In this document: positions 17,191 to 28,100 of the stretch, in pieces
How the letters are laid out: each line of letters opens with the position of its first letter
Position numbering within the stretch: position 1 is the stretch's first letter
NCBI GenBank assembly: GCA_012519925.1
Contig: JAAYPF010000239.1
Location: forward strand, 1-39,853
DNA: 39,853 nt
Direction of reading: 5' to 3'
Origin: Clostridiaceae bacterium
Lineage (GTDB): Bacteria; Bacillota; Clostridia; Acetivibrionales; Acetivibrionaceae
Made by a program: the position numbers and the translations under genes
The notes under the pieces: model-generated
Databases searched by the model: none
Told to the model about the DNA's origin: nothing
Seen by the model: the letters and a program-made list of their open reading frames with translations, nothing else

Positions 17191-17325
17191 AGAGGGTGCA
17201 TCGGTTGGTCGTTTCGCTACGATAGACTGCTTGCCTATGCTTTCTTAGGATGCGAAGTATCCGTCGAAGGGAACCATAGGGTTCCTTAGCGAACAAGAAA
17301 ATTCATTTTCGAAGCGAATATTCTT
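17191..17325 (+). repeat. Intergenic hairpin repeat element, copy A (upstream of atpI)
   Basis: This long form shares three blocks with copy B (19109-19240). The first 40 nt are about 60 percent identical with no gaps. ACTGCTTGCCTATG (17226-17239) is identical. CTTAGGATGnGAAGTATCC (17244-17262) differs at one base. The end is AAGAAAATTCAT (17295-17306) within a 10-bp stem having one mismatch (right arm 17316-17325). Copy A alone has an extra GGAACC/GGTTCC hairpin (17270-17285). It encodes no evident protein. It could be a structured RNA element or a small non-autonomous mobile repeat. Confidence 0.6.
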
Positions 17326-17352
17326 GAAAAAATTTTTAGGCTATGATAATAT
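17324..17352 (+). promoter_or_regulatory. Possible promoter overlapping the end of repeat copy A
   Basis: TTGAAA, a 17-nt spacer and TAATAT. The -35 box starts in the last two bases of the copy A hairpin. It would give a leader of about 300 nt for atpI. Confidence 0.35.
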
Positions 17353-17515
17353 TATTCCATTCAATATGTTTTACAAATAATGCTTAGATTTTTGATATGA
17401 GTAAACATGAACTTAAGTTCAAAATATTTGAATATGACGATGATGCCGAAAAAGCTGTGTCTGCTATAAAAGCATTTGGTTTACACCAACGTGCTTAGGA
17501 CATAAAAAGAGTGTT

Positions 17516-17545
17516 TTGACATATCAAGAGATTTGCTTTTGTAAT
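17516..17545 (+). promoter_or_regulatory. Candidate atp operon promoter
   Basis: Consensus TTGACA, 18-nt spacer and TGTAAT, giving a leader of about 105 nt before atpI. It is the best sigma-A match in the 498-nt gap 17160-17657. The gap otherwise holds repeat copy A, a weaker upstream promoter and a 33-codon frame at 17397 that I reject. Confidence 0.5.
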
Positions 17546-17657
17546 TATTTTACTGGATTTATGGCTTTATAAAAGTGAGCTATTTACAGCTCTAAATCTA
17601 TTGAAATGGGCATTATGTGGTGGTGTTGGCAAAATATTTTGTAAGGATGAATACAAT

Positions 17658-18050
17658 TTGAAGGCTATGATTTTTCAATGTTTTATAAAAACAAGGGTTA
17701 TAGTAGTTTATATTGTTTTAATAATTATTAGCCTTATTTTCTTCGATAAAAGAGGGAATATAGTTATAGGCTTAACTTGTGGTTCAGTGTTTGGCATACT
17801 GAAATATATTGGTACATCAAGGCTTATATCAAATATTCTTTTGCTAGGCGAAAAAAACTTCTCTTTATTAAAGATGTTTGTTAAATTTTTATCAACACAG
17901 ACTTTAACAGTTTTATTTATGGCAGTTTCAATAAGCATAAATAAATGGTCTTTTTTGGGAGTTGTAGCAGGTATATTGATTATACCACTGATAATACTTA
18001 TAAATAGCCTTACTGAGGCTTTGGGATTATCTCATAATAACTTTCAATAA
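17658..18050 (+). CDS. atpI: ATP synthase protein I (AtpI family)
   Basis: Small hydrophobic protein of about 130 residues with four predicted membrane helices, at the position of atpI directly before atpB. AtpI/UncI proteins are not part of the finished enzyme; they assist c-ring assembly or magnesium supply. Sequence similarity in this family is weak, so the call rests on membrane topology, length and position. The frame is open to a TTG at 17601. I prefer the TTG at 17658 because AAGGATG lies 8 nt before it and the extra 19 residues carry no family feature; an ATG at 17667 is another option. It ends 12 nt before atpB. Confidence 0.78.
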   Translation: MKAMIFQCFIKTRVIVVYIVLIIISLIFFDKRGNIVIGLTCGSVFGILKYIGTSRLISNILLLGEKNFSLLKMFVKFLSTQTLTVLFMAVSISINKWSFLGVVAGILIIPLIILINSLTEALGLSHNNFQ

Positions 18051-18062
18051 GAAGGTGTAAAT

Positions 18063-18818
18063 GTGGAAGGGTTTGGAGAAAAAATCACAGAAGTAATGAC
18101 AAGTAAAAAAATTGATTTCCATCTATTTGGATATACCATACCCATTTCAGATGCGGTTATAACTATGTGGATTATTATGGGAGCGTTGATAATACTCTCA
18201 CTATTGTTTACACGCAAGCTTAAGACCATTCCTAAGGGAAAGCAGAATGTTGTTGAAACCATTATTGAGTTTATTAACAAGTTGACTGAAAGTTCAGTGG
18301 GACATCATTGGAGAATTTTTGCTCCCTATATTGGAACAGTGCTTCTTTTCCTTGTTTTTGCCAATACAATATCAATATTTAATATAGTTCCTAGTGGTGA
18401 ACAATTATATAATTTAACGCATATTAAAATGTTAAAAAAAATTCCTGATTTTAATCTTCTACCACCTACAAAGAATGCTAGCGTTGCTATGGGATTTGCC
18501 GTTATGTCGATGGTAGCTGTTATGATTTCTGGAATAAGGGTAAATAGATGTAAGGGCTGGTTGAAAAGCTTTTTAAAACCAGTTCCAGTTTTGTTACCTT
18601 TTAAAATACTCGATTATTTTATAAGGCCTTTATCCTTATGTTTTCGCCAATATGGAAATGTGCTGGGGGCAGTCATTATTATGGAATTGCTTTATAGTTC
18701 CCTACCGGCTTTTCTTCCTGGTTTGGTAAGTATATATTTTGACATTTTTGATGGAATTTTGCAAGCATATGTTTTTGTGTTCCTTACATCGCTCTACATT
18801 GCTGAGGCAATAGAATAA
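18063..18818 (+). CDS. atpB: ATP synthase Fo subunit a
   Basis: Membrane stator subunit with the two half-channels for protons at the c-ring. It has 251 residues and about six helices. The essential arginine is R195 in RPLSLCFRQYGNVLG, the family RLFGN-type motif (here RQYGN). The long gap between the first and second helices in bacterial a subunits is matched by the IFNIVPSGEQLYN loop. GTG start with AGAAGGTG 5 nt upstream; an ATG at 18061 is out of frame and runs into an early stop. It sits in the standard I-a-c-b-delta-alpha-gamma-beta-epsilon order. Confidence 0.97.
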   Translation: MEGFGEKITEVMTSKKIDFHLFGYTIPISDAVITMWIIMGALIILSLLFTRKLKTIPKGKQNVVETIIEFINKLTESSVGHHWRIFAPYIGTVLLFLVFANTISIFNIVPSGEQLYNLTHIKMLKKIPDFNLLPPTKNASVAMGFAVMSMVAVMISGIRVNRCKGWLKSFLKPVPVLLPFKILDYFIRPLSLCFRQYGNVLGAVIIMELLYSSLPAFLPGLVSIYFDIFDGILQAYVFVFLTSLYIAEAIE

Positions 18819-18831
18819 GGAGGTGAATAAA

Positions 18832-19050
18832 ATGGGAAATGTCGCATTTGCAGCAAGCTTGGCATTGCTGGCGTGTGTAACTGCCGGTATAGGTATTAGT
18901 TATGCTACAGCAAAAGCTGTTGAAGCAGTTGCTAGACAACCGGAAGCATCATCAAAAATCCAGACGGTTATGTTGTTGGGAGCAGCTTTAGCAGAAGCAA
19001 CAGCTATATATGGATTTGTTATTGCGTTATTGATGATATTGGTTAAATAA
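18832..19050 (+). CDS. atpE: ATP synthase Fo subunit c
   Basis: Hairpin of two membrane helices, 72 residues, that forms the rotor ring. The polar loop ARQPEA (34-39) and the ion-binding glutamate E55 in ALAEATAIYG are present. The sodium signature of Ilyobacter-type rings (a Gln in helix 1 and Ser or Thr directly after the Glu) is absent: the helix 1 position is GIGIS and the residue after E55 is Ala. Proton coupling is therefore inferred. A GTG at 18823 is in frame but forms part of the very strong AAGGAGGTG that serves the ATG at 18832, 6 nt on. The strong site fits the need for many c copies. A long 266-nt gap with a repeat follows. Confidence 0.97.
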   Translation: MGNVAFAASLALLACVTAGIGISYATAKAVEAVARQPEASSKIQTVMLLGAALAEATAIYGFVIALLMILVK

Positions 19051-19108
19051 ATGATATGTATATTCCATAAAGGTTTTTTATGAAAGGGCATTCTCCTTTT
19101 CTAGTTAA

Positions 19109-19240
19109 AGAGGTCTCTTAGGCTGGCTGTTCCGCCGTGTGGAACTGCTTGCCTATGTGTCTTAGGATGAGAAGTATCCTTTTAGGGTGAATTTGAGTCC
19201 GCTAGATAATAAGAAAATTCATGAGTGAACCGAATTTTCT
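19109..19240 (+). repeat. Intergenic hairpin repeat element, copy B (between atpE and atpF)
   Basis: Same layout as copy A. GTTCC/GGAAC hairpin (19129-19145) where A has TCGT/ACGA; identical ACTGCTTGCCTATG (19144-19157); CTTAGGATGAGAAGTATCC (19161-19179) with an AGGAT/ATCCT stem. It ends in a perfect 9-bp hairpin AGAAAATTC/GAATTTTCT (19212-19240, 11-nt loop). Sequence differs from A in the stems while pairing is kept, which suggests selection for structure. Confidence 0.62.
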
Positions 19241-19316
19241 GGGTTTATATAGTGCCTTAGCTCTCTTCTTTAAATGGAATACAATTGTTTATTTAGTCTT
19301 TAGAAAGGAGCATAAT

Positions 19317-19817
19317 ATGGATTTATTATTTAATATACCAGATTTTGTATGGGCCATAATAAATCTTATAATATTGTACTTAGTTCTGAGAAAGATCCTT
19401 TTCAAGCCTGTTACAGAATTTATGGAGAACAGATCTAACTCAATTAAGCAGCAGCTAGAAGATTCGAGAGAGGCTAATGAAAAAGCTCAGGAGCTTAAAG
19501 AGAGTTACGAAAAGATGATTGCTTCAGTAAAAATGGATGCTGATAAAATAATGAAAGAGGCAAAAATAAAAGCACAGGATAAGTATGATGAGATAATAAG
19601 ACAAGCGAAGGCTGATGCTGAGGCATTGAAAGCAAACGCAAAAGAAGAAATTGTAACGGAAAGAACGTTAATGATGGAAAACATGAGAAGTGAAATTATA
19701 AACCTTGCTTTAGAAGCTGCATCAAAAGTAGTAGAAGCAAATATGGATACCGAGTCAAACCGTAAGCTTGTAAATGAGGTGTTAAATAGAAAAAGTATTG
19801 CTATTTCAAAAACGTGA
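19317..19817 (+). CDS. atpF: ATP synthase Fo subunit b
   Basis: Peripheral-stalk subunit of 166 residues: one N-terminal membrane helix (about 8-28) and then a long charged helical coiled coil (about 40-150), rich in Ala, Glu and Lys, that reaches up to subunit delta. The frame is open from 19221, but GAAAGGAG lies 6 nt before the ATG at 19317, and only this start puts the membrane helix at the N-terminus as in the family. The upstream part of the open frame crosses the end of repeat copy B. It is separated from atpE by 266 nt and from atpH by 128 nt, unusually loose for an atp operon. Confidence 0.96.
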   Translation: MDLLFNIPDFVWAIINLIILYLVLRKILFKPVTEFMENRSNSIKQQLEDSREANEKAQELKESYEKMIASVKMDADKIMKEAKIKAQDKYDEIIRQAKADAEALKANAKEEIVTERTLMMENMRSEIINLALEAASKVVEANMDTESNRKLVNEVLNRKSIAISKT

Positions 19818-19841
19818 TTTATATTTTATTAATAGCAAAAG

Positions 19842-19889
19842 GTCGCTGCATGCTTAGATGATAAGAACATTCATTGTGTATTAATGTCT
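19842..19889 (+). repeat. Intergenic hairpin repeat, short copy D (between atpF and atpH)
   Basis: Only the 3' part of the element is present: GCTTAGATGATAAGAACATT and then CAT, compared with AAGAAAATTCAT in copies A and B. The left arm (19864-19874) pairs with the right arm (19880-19889). The C in the left arm is matched by G in the right arm, so pairing is largely kept; one T-C mismatch and one unpaired base remain. Confidence 0.45.
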
Positions 19890-19945
19890 AAAGTATTGAA
19901 TATCTTTTGCTGGTCTATGATAGCATATGAAAGGAGGTATTGAAA

Positions 19946-20482
19946 ATGCCATTAGTGGAATGCAGATATGCTGAGGCATTAATTGAAATAACTGAAGAAA
20001 ATTGTAGTACCGATGAAGTACTAACTCAGTTTAATGAATTAATAAATATTTTTGAAAGCAATCCGGAATTGGAAGGATATCTTAAAAACCCTAGTATACA
20101 GTTAGAGGAAAAAAAGAGATTGTTAGGGAAAGTATTCGAAGGCTTAGGTAATGAAAGTTTCTTGAGATTTTTGTACTTATTAATGGATAAAGATAGAATT
20201 AAATACATTAAGGGTATTTTAATTGAATACAAAAGGCTTGTAGATAAGAAAAGAAATATTTTGAACTTGAAAATAAGTTCTGCAGTTCAATTAGATGAAC
20301 TACAGATTAAGAAGATAGAAGAAAAGTATGCACAAATTTACAAAAATGATACGGTAAGCTCTGTTGTGGAGATAGATAAATCCTTAATTGGCGGTATTAA
20401 GGTACAAATTGGTGACAGAGTAGAGGATTATTCGGTAAAGTCACGATTGGATAGCCTTAAGAATTTGCTGACGGAGAGGTGA
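19946..20482 (+). CDS. atpH: ATP synthase F1 subunit delta
   Basis: Connects the alpha-beta head to the two b subunits of the peripheral stalk. The 178-residue length is normal. The N-terminal helical domain starts RYAEALIEI, and the family C-terminal signature is seen near the end ([20 protein letters not shown], with the Gly-Gly pair). The frame is open from a TTG at 19940, but AAGGAGGT lies 7 nt before the ATG at 19946. Its TGA stop overlaps an ATG at 20482 and lies 5 nt before the preferred atpA start, so delta and alpha are translationally coupled. Confidence 0.96.
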   Translation: MPLVECRYAEALIEITEENCSTDEVLTQFNELINIFESNPELEGYLKNPSIQLEEKKRLLGKVFEGLGNESFLRFLYLLMDKDRIKYIKGILIEYKRLVDKKRNILNLKISSAVQLDELQIKKIEEKYAQIYKNDTVSSVVEIDKSLIGGIKVQIGDRVEDYSVKSRLDSLKNLLTER

Positions 20483-20487
20483 TGGTT

Positions 20488-22011
20488 ATGATTCTTAGGT
20501 CTGAAGAGGTTAGTTCTATAATAAAGAAACAGATAGAAAATTACGAAAATAAAGAAAAAATTGATGATGTGGGCTATGTATTACAGGCAGGAGATGGCAT
20601 AGCAAGAATTTATGGTCTTGAAAAGTGTATGTATGGTGAACTTTTAGAGTTTGAAAGCGGCGTTTATGGAATGGCAATGAACCTTGAAGAGGATAACATA
20701 GGAAGTGTTCTTTTTGGAGAGGGGCTTGACGTCAAGGAGGGAACGTATGTTAGAAGAACCGGAAAACCTGTGGAGGTGCCGGTGGGCATGGAACTGATAG
20801 GGAGAGTTATCGACCCTCTCGGAAAACCTATTGATGGAAAAGGACCAATTAAAACAGACAAGTTCAGACCAATAGAGAGAGCAGCCCCGGGAGTTGTCGA
20901 AAGAAAGTCTGTAGGGATACCACTTCAGACAGGAATTATGGCAATCGACGCTATGGTTCCTATAGGAAGGGGTCAAAGAGAGTTGATTATCGGGGACAGA
21001 CAGACTGGAAAAACTTCTATAGCTGTGGATGCAATAATTAACCAAAAGGGTAAAGATGTATTATGTGTTTATGTTGCCATAGGTCAGAAGGCATCAAGTG
21101 TTGCAGGTATAATAAACACTCTTAGGGAATATGGTGCTATGGAATATACTGTAGTGGTTTCCTCTACTGCAAGTGAAATGTCCACTATTCAATACATAGC
21201 TCCTTATGCGGGATGTGCTATTGCGGAAGAATTTATGTATACTCACAAAAAGGATGTATTGATAGTATATGATGATTTATCAAAGCATGCTGTGGCCTAT
21301 AGGGCAATGTCGCTATTATTGAGAAGACCTCCCGGTCGAGAAGCATTTCCAGGAGACGTATTTTATTTACATTCAAGGCTTTTAGAAAGGGCCGCTAGAT
21401 TATCTGACGAACTTGGAGGAGGGTCCATAACTGCATTGCCTATAATTGAGACGCAGGTAGGAGATGTTTCGGCTTATATACCTACAAATGTTATTTCAAT
21501 TACCGATGGACAAATATATCTTGAATCACATTTGTTTTTTTCAGGACAGAGACCTGCTGTAAATGTAGGTTTGTCAGTATCTAGGGTAGGAGGTGCAGCA
21601 CAAATAAAGGCTATGAAGAAAGTAGCTGGCTCAATTAGGATAAACCTAGCTCAATACAGGGAATTGGCTGTGTTTGCCCAGTTTGGTTCAGATCTTGACA
21701 GGGCAACAAGAGATAAATTACTTCAGGGTGAGAGACTAGTTGAAACATTAAAACAATCGCTACATAAAACTTTGCCTGTTGAAGATCAGGTTATAGTGTT
21801 GTTCTGTGCTACAAACCGGTATCTTATGGATCTGCCCACGAAAAAGGTAAGGGAATTTAATAAAGAACTTCTAAAATATATTAAGGAAAATCATGCACAA
21901 ATTCCTGAAGCAATCCGCATTACAGGGAATATGGATGAAGAGGTAGAAAAACTTCTAAGAATTGCAATAGAAAGCTTTAAGAGTCAATATCGCATTGAAA
22001 AATCTATTTAA
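20488..22011 (+). CDS. atpA: ATP synthase F1 subunit alpha
   Basis: Non-catalytic nucleotide-binding subunit of the F1 hexamer, about 507 residues. Walker [10 protein letters not shown] (169-177) and Walker B LIVYDDLS are present. The arginine finger is R366 in [12 protein letters not shown], which reaches into the catalytic site of beta. Of three in-frame starts at 20479, 20482 and 20488, the ATG at 20488 is preferred: it has GAGAGGTG 6 nt upstream and gives the usual N-terminus [16 protein letters not shown]. The start region overlaps or abuts the atpH stop. Confidence 0.98.
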   Translation: MILRSEEVSSIIKKQIENYENKEKIDDVGYVLQAGDGIARIYGLEKCMYGELLEFESGVYGMAMNLEEDNIGSVLFGEGLDVKEGTYVRRTGKPVEVPVGMELIGRVIDPLGKPIDGKGPIKTDKFRPIERAAPGVVERKSVGIPLQTGIMAIDAMVPIGRGQRELIIGDRQTGKTSIAVDAIINQKGKDVLCVYVAIGQKASSVAGIINTLREYGAMEYTVVVSSTASEMSTIQYIAPYAGCAIAEEFMYTHKKDVLIVYDDLSKHAVAYRAMSLLLRRPPGREAFPGDVFYLHSRLLERAARLSDELGGGSITALPIIETQVGDVSAYIPTNVISITDGQIYLESHLFFSGQRPAVNVGLSVSRVGGAAQIKAMKKVAGSIRINLAQYRELAVFAQFGSDLDRATRDKLLQGERLVETLKQSLHKTLPVEDQVIVLFCATNRYLMDLPTKKVREFNKELLKYIKENHAQIPEAIRITGNMDEEVEKLLRIAIESFKSQYRIEKSI

Positions 22012-22025
22012 GCTGGTGATAAAAT

Positions 22026-22913
22026 ATGGCTCAGATTAGTGAGATTAAAGGAAGAATAAGAAGTATAAAAGACACAAAACAAATTACAAAGGCCATGAAG
22101 CTAATCTCTGCGGCAAAGTTAAAGAGGGCAAGGAGACAGCTAGATCATGCGTTACCTTATTTTGAGAAGGTTAGATCCACTATGGTAGATATTTTAATGC
22201 GTAGTGGAGATATTAAGAATAAATTCTTTGATTTAAGGGATGAAAAAGAAGGAAAGAAAAAAGCTTATTTAGTTCTAACAGGAGACAAAGGACTTGCTGG
22301 AGGCTATAACCATAATGTGATAAAGAAGGTTGAAGAGCACTTTGAAGGAGATAAAAATGCTCTTTTGTTTGTAGCTGGTAATGTAGGCAAGTATCATTTT
22401 TCTAAGAATAAATATAATGTATACATGGAGTTCGAGTATCCTGTACAGAATCCTACTGTTTACAGGGCAAGAGATATATCAGAACTTATATTAAAGCTCT
22501 TCGCAGAAGGTGTTTTTGATGAGATGTATTTAGCCTTTACATATATGCAATCAACGGTGTCGATAGAGCCACAGGTTATTAAATTGCTCCCGCTAGAACT
22601 TGATGCACTCAAGGAGGATATGAAAATTACTGAGAATATAGAGGGTAAAATTGAAAATACCATAGTATATGATCCATCACCCCAAGAGGTACTAGACATT
22701 CTTGTGGGAAAGTATGTAAAAGGGGTTATCTATGGAGCGTTTGTTGAAGCGTTTACTAGTGAACAGAGTGCAAGAATGACCGCTATGGACAGTGCAACAG
22801 CTAACGCTGATGATATGTTAGCAGCACTTAGTCTTAGTTATAACAGGGCGAGGCAGGCTAAAATTACTCAAGAATTATCTGAAATAGTAGGTGGAGCTGA
22901 GGCTATGAAATAG
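22026..22913 (+). CDS. atpG: ATP synthase F1 subunit gamma
   Basis: Central rotor shaft joining the c-ring to the alpha-beta hexamer. It has 295 residues with the two conserved coiled-coil ends: MAQISEIKGRIRSIKDTKQI at the N-terminus and the C-terminal helix SARMTAMDSATANADDML followed by LSYNRARQAKITQELSEIVGGAEA. A Rossmann-like middle domain contains LTGDKGLAGGYN. GGTGAT lies 5-6 nt before the ATG, 14 nt after the atpA stop. Confidence 0.97.
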   Translation: MAQISEIKGRIRSIKDTKQITKAMKLISAAKLKRARRQLDHALPYFEKVRSTMVDILMRSGDIKNKFFDLRDEKEGKKKAYLVLTGDKGLAGGYNHNVIKKVEEHFEGDKNALLFVAGNVGKYHFSKNKYNVYMEFEYPVQNPTVYRARDISELILKLFAEGVFDEMYLAFTYMQSTVSIEPQVIKLLPLELDALKEDMKITENIEGKIENTIVYDPSPQEVLDILVGKYVKGVIYGAFVEAFTSEQSARMTAMDSATANADDMLAALSLSYNRARQAKITQELSEIVGGAEAMK

Positions 22914-22952
22914 TTCATAATGCTAGTAGCAGTTTCAAGACTATTATTCTAA

Positions 22953-24374
<1,422 letters not shown>

Positions 24375-24393
24375 AGTATTTAGGAGGTTTGTT

Positions 24394-24801
24394 ATGTCCG
24401 ATACATTCTATATAGAGATATTGACGCCCGATAGAAAGTTTTTTTGGGGCGATGTGCAATCAGTGGTTCTCAATACTCCTTCAGGAGAAATTGGGATACT
24501 AAAGAACCATATGCCTATTGTTGCATTAGTTGAAGTTGGAACGATAAAAATCAAGAAGAATAATAATTGGATTGAAGCAGTATTAGGTCAGGGTTTTATG
24601 GAGGTAACGCAAAATAGAGTTATTATTCTAGTAGATACTGCGGAGTGGCCTGATGAGATAGATATAAACAGAGCGAAAGCAGCAAAAGAAAGAGCACAGG
24701 AAAGAATTTTAAGGCAGGCGAATCAAACGGAATACATACAATCTAAAGCAGCATTAGCTAGAGCTATGGCAAGACTAGCAGCAGGAAAACGGGGAAAATA
24801 A
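24394..24801 (+). CDS. atpC: ATP synthase F1 subunit epsilon
   Basis: Rotor subunit that can inhibit ATP hydrolysis. The 135 residues comprise an N-terminal beta sandwich (about 1-85; [31 protein letters not shown]) and a C-terminal helical hairpin (about 90-130, rich in Ala and Arg). TAGGAGG lies 6 nt before the ATG. Its last codons form the left arm of the operon terminator. In B. subtilis ywzB and ywmB follow atpC; here about 10 kb of surface-protein genes intervene before ywmB. Confidence 0.97.
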   Translation: MSDTFYIEILTPDRKFFWGDVQSVVLNTPSGEIGILKNHMPIVALVEVGTIKIKKNNNWIEAVLGQGFMEVTQNRVIILVDTAEWPDEIDINRAKAAKERAQERILRQANQTEYIQSKAALARAMARLAAGKRGK

Positions 24802-24816
24802 TACTTTCCCTTTTTT
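24792..24816 (+). terminator. Terminator of the atp operon, overlapping the end of atpC
   Basis: GGGAAA (24792-24797) pairs with TTTCCC (24805-24810), and a run of six T follows. The stop codon of atpC lies in the loop. This is a short but well-formed rho-independent terminator. Confidence 0.75.
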
Positions 24817-25167
24817 AGAGTATAGGAATTTATAAACCACTTCCTTGAGTTTACAACAAAACACTTCTTGTTCTTTCTATCCAAGATTTGTTTTAAAAAA
24901 ATCCAACATGATATTTAATATTTTACGCAATTATGCCGATAAATTAATATATTATTAATATTTCTATCGTGTAAAATATAAGGTTATGCCAAAAAACCAA
25001 CGAGTCAATTGATAATTCAAAAGATATGATTTGCATTGTCTATTTAGCAGAATAATGTTCCTATGTTGGAAGCTTTAAAACTTCTGAGATAGGCAGTGAT
25101 ATTAATATATTATTGTTTATTTTTGATATGACCTAAATGATTCGAATAAACAGTTGGAGGATATGTT
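24817..25167 (+). other. 351-nt AT-rich gap before the fibronectin-III genes
   Basis: It holds the 18-nt repeat AGTATAGGAATTTATAAA (24819-24836) and two copies of ATTAATATATTATT (near 24944 and 25100). A 7-bp inverted repeat GTTTATT/AATAAAC (25115-25151) ends just before the ribosome site of the next gene. No convincing promoter, riboswitch or open frame was found. Confidence 0.5.
24819..24836 (+). repeat. 18-nt repeat after the atp terminator
   Basis: AGTATAGGAATTTATAAA is repeated exactly at 39669-39686 after spoIIQ. An 11-nt core TATAGGAATTT also occurs at 38565-38575 after spoIID. All three lie just downstream of a gene or operon end. Confidence 0.6.
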
Positions 25168-28100
25168 ATGAAATTAATAAAAAGAGTATTTACTATTATT
25201 TTAGTTGCAGTAATACTATCGACATTAATGCCTTCATTTCAACAATATGTTTGGGCGGCGTCTTCACCTGTTAAGATTTATGTTGACAGCTATAAAGATG
25301 GTAAGCTTAACATTAGATGGGATAAAGTCAGTGGGGCAAATTCGTATGCAATTAGTTATCATACGCCAGATAATAAGGTGCAGATTAAAGCAGTAAATTC
25401 TCAGGATAATACATATCAGATTATAGATCTTCAAGATGACTATATATATGATTTCAAAATAAATATATACAGTAGCATTTTTGATGAAGATAGTATAGAT
25501 AGTATAGATGAAGATGATCTAGAGACTGTAACGGATAATATAATAGGCGAGGGACTATTGTACTATCTGCCAAGAGTTAGCTTTCAATCCACTGTAGAAG
25601 AACAAATTAGGAAGGGTATAGATGGTGGAGGTTATGAAATTGGAGATGAGCCGAGGATTAAGTTGGAATGGAATATGCCGAAAATTTGGGTTGAAGGCAT
25701 CGGATATATAAATGCAAATAGAACAGAGGCACTAGAGGTTGTAAGATATAATTTAGAGGATGTTTATAAGAACAATATAGATATGTCAAAATTTAACTTC
25801 CGAATTAACATATCTAGTAGTGAGGCTACTCTAAATAGTGGAGCTGCTCAATCTGCCATCTTTATTGAGTATAGTGATGATGACTCTAAATATATAGCAT
25901 ATCTGTCAAATAATAACGATGTAATAGCTGATGTGCAAAACCAAAATGGTAAAATGAGTTTGACATTGGTTGGAAGAAAGGATACTTCTGCTCCTTTGCC
26001 AGAAGTTAAAGAACCGGAAGCAGCTGAAGGATATTTACCTAATAGTGATATACTTCCTGGAACTGTTTACTATATGAATATAAGACCTTTATACCAGGAT
26101 AATGATGGAAATATTCAAAGTGTAATAAGTGTTGCAGCACCGGGTGATTTTAATGGAAGCATTCTAAAAGGAGAATTTCCATATACATATACGCCAATAA
26201 GACTTCAATTGACTAAAGATTCAGCTAACAATATTTATGTAAAAATCTATAGAATAAATCAAGGAAGTCTTGATCTTCCGAGACTTTATTATGAAGTGCA
26301 ATCTAGTAATGACCAGACGATAGAGGGCGATTGGATTGTAAAAAAGACTATAGATGACAGCTATTTTGTTAAAGGAGCCGAGAGCGCCCTAACAGTTATA
26401 TCCGATGTGGGAGTTAACAATGAAAACTTTTATAAGATAGTTGTAAAGACTGATACCACTAAAGACAGAATTGAATCAAAGCCTTTGAAATACATACTTG
26501 CAGAAGACACAAGCAAATCACCAGTGCCCGTAGGCGTAACAGTTGTTGATAGAAAACCTGTAACAAGATCAGTTGAAGTTGATGGTAAGACTATAATTCA
26601 GAAGTCATCAGATATTACAATATCGTGGGAAAAGCCGGCCAATTGGGATGAAATTAGAGCAAATACTAACATAGAAGAAGATGTTGTATATCATGTAATG
26701 TTTAATGTGAGTGAGTATGAGGATGATTCCATGCCTTATCCCGAGTTAAAAGCTGACGACACAGTATATGGGTATTTTCCGTTGATATACAGAAAAGCTT
26801 TGTATTTTTCATCAAAAGAAGTAAAAGAGAATGGAAATCGTTTAGAATATACCATCGACGGATTTGATCTTTTTAAAGGGTATTGTTTACATTATTTTGA
26901 TGAAAGTGGCAATGCGATAATAAGGCAGGATGCTGAAATAAGAAAAGGGTTGGATGAAAATGAAAAGAATTATCCTAATTTTTTGCTACCTAATAAGGTT
27001 TATTATCTAAAGATGTATACTACAAGTAATACCGATACCGATCGTAATTCAATGGATATAGAAAAAATGTCAGATAAATCGTTAACTATAAGTTTTACAA
27101 CAAGGACAATAAATGAAATTGATGTTCCTCTTCCTAAAAATATGAGAGTAGTAGCTAATGAAGCAGATGTGAGTAGTGTAGTAGATAATGAAGCAGATGA
27201 AAGTATAGGAGAAACGACAATAGTTTCAAATTATGTTGATCTTCAGTTTGATAAGGTAGATCTAAACTGGAGCAATTACATAGCTGATACAACGGTTTCA
27301 AAAGCAGTATATTATGATTTTTATATGAGTACCCGCACAGATTTAAACTCCTTCATAAAAATTGGAACAACAGAAGATTTGGAGGGGGATATTAAGTTTG
27401 TTGGTGCAGAAGACGCACAGAGTACTTCTATAAGAATGACAATCCGAGAGTTTGCGAACGGTACAATAGCCTATACCAATTTTGGTTCAAAGCTCAAACC
27501 GAATACTACCTATTATTTTATTGCAAAGACAAGGTTGAGAGCAGAGGGTATGGAAACAGAGAGAGAATCAGATTACAGTTCTTTGCTTTCAGTTACAACA
27601 GTAAAGGGGGTAATGGGAGAAGCCGATGAGACATTAAAACTTCCCTATGCTCCTGTTGATTTTCAAATTGCTCTTGATGAAGAGGGAAATCAAATTCTCA
27701 CCAGTACAAAGGTTACTTTCAAATGGACTAGGGAAGAAAGTGATGTGGTATACAATATTATTTCCTCATCAAGAAAGATAGCTGCCAATGAAAAAGAATA
27801 TGAAGGCAATAATGATGCTATATATCAAAGTTTTCTTGCAAACTTTGGTGAAATTATCCTTGATCCTTCTCTTGAAGATTTACCTGCAAACTTTGAATAT
27901 GATCCTGTTACAAAGGAATGCAGATATACTATTGATAAATGGCTATCTCCAAACAAACTATACTACTTTAGCATAAAAGCAATAAAGAAAGATGACAATA
28001 CCAATTACAGCCCATGGGTATCCATACCCGTTACCACTAACCTTATTGAACAACCAGCATATTTAGAGGCAGTGGCGGATGTGCAATTAGGGTTCTATTT

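Noticed and set aside
17397-17498. 33-codon open frame upstream of atpI
   Set aside because: No ribosome-binding site, no recognisable family (not an AtpZ-type protein), and the length is easily reached by chance.
20644-21045. 133-codon minus-strand open frame opposite atpA
   Set aside because: Antisense shadow of a highly conserved gene with no own ribosome site or family.
24837-25167. Cyclic-di-GMP or other riboswitch before the surface-protein gene
   Set aside because: None of the conserved bases of the GEMM riboswitches or other classes I know were found; only AT-rich inverted repeats.
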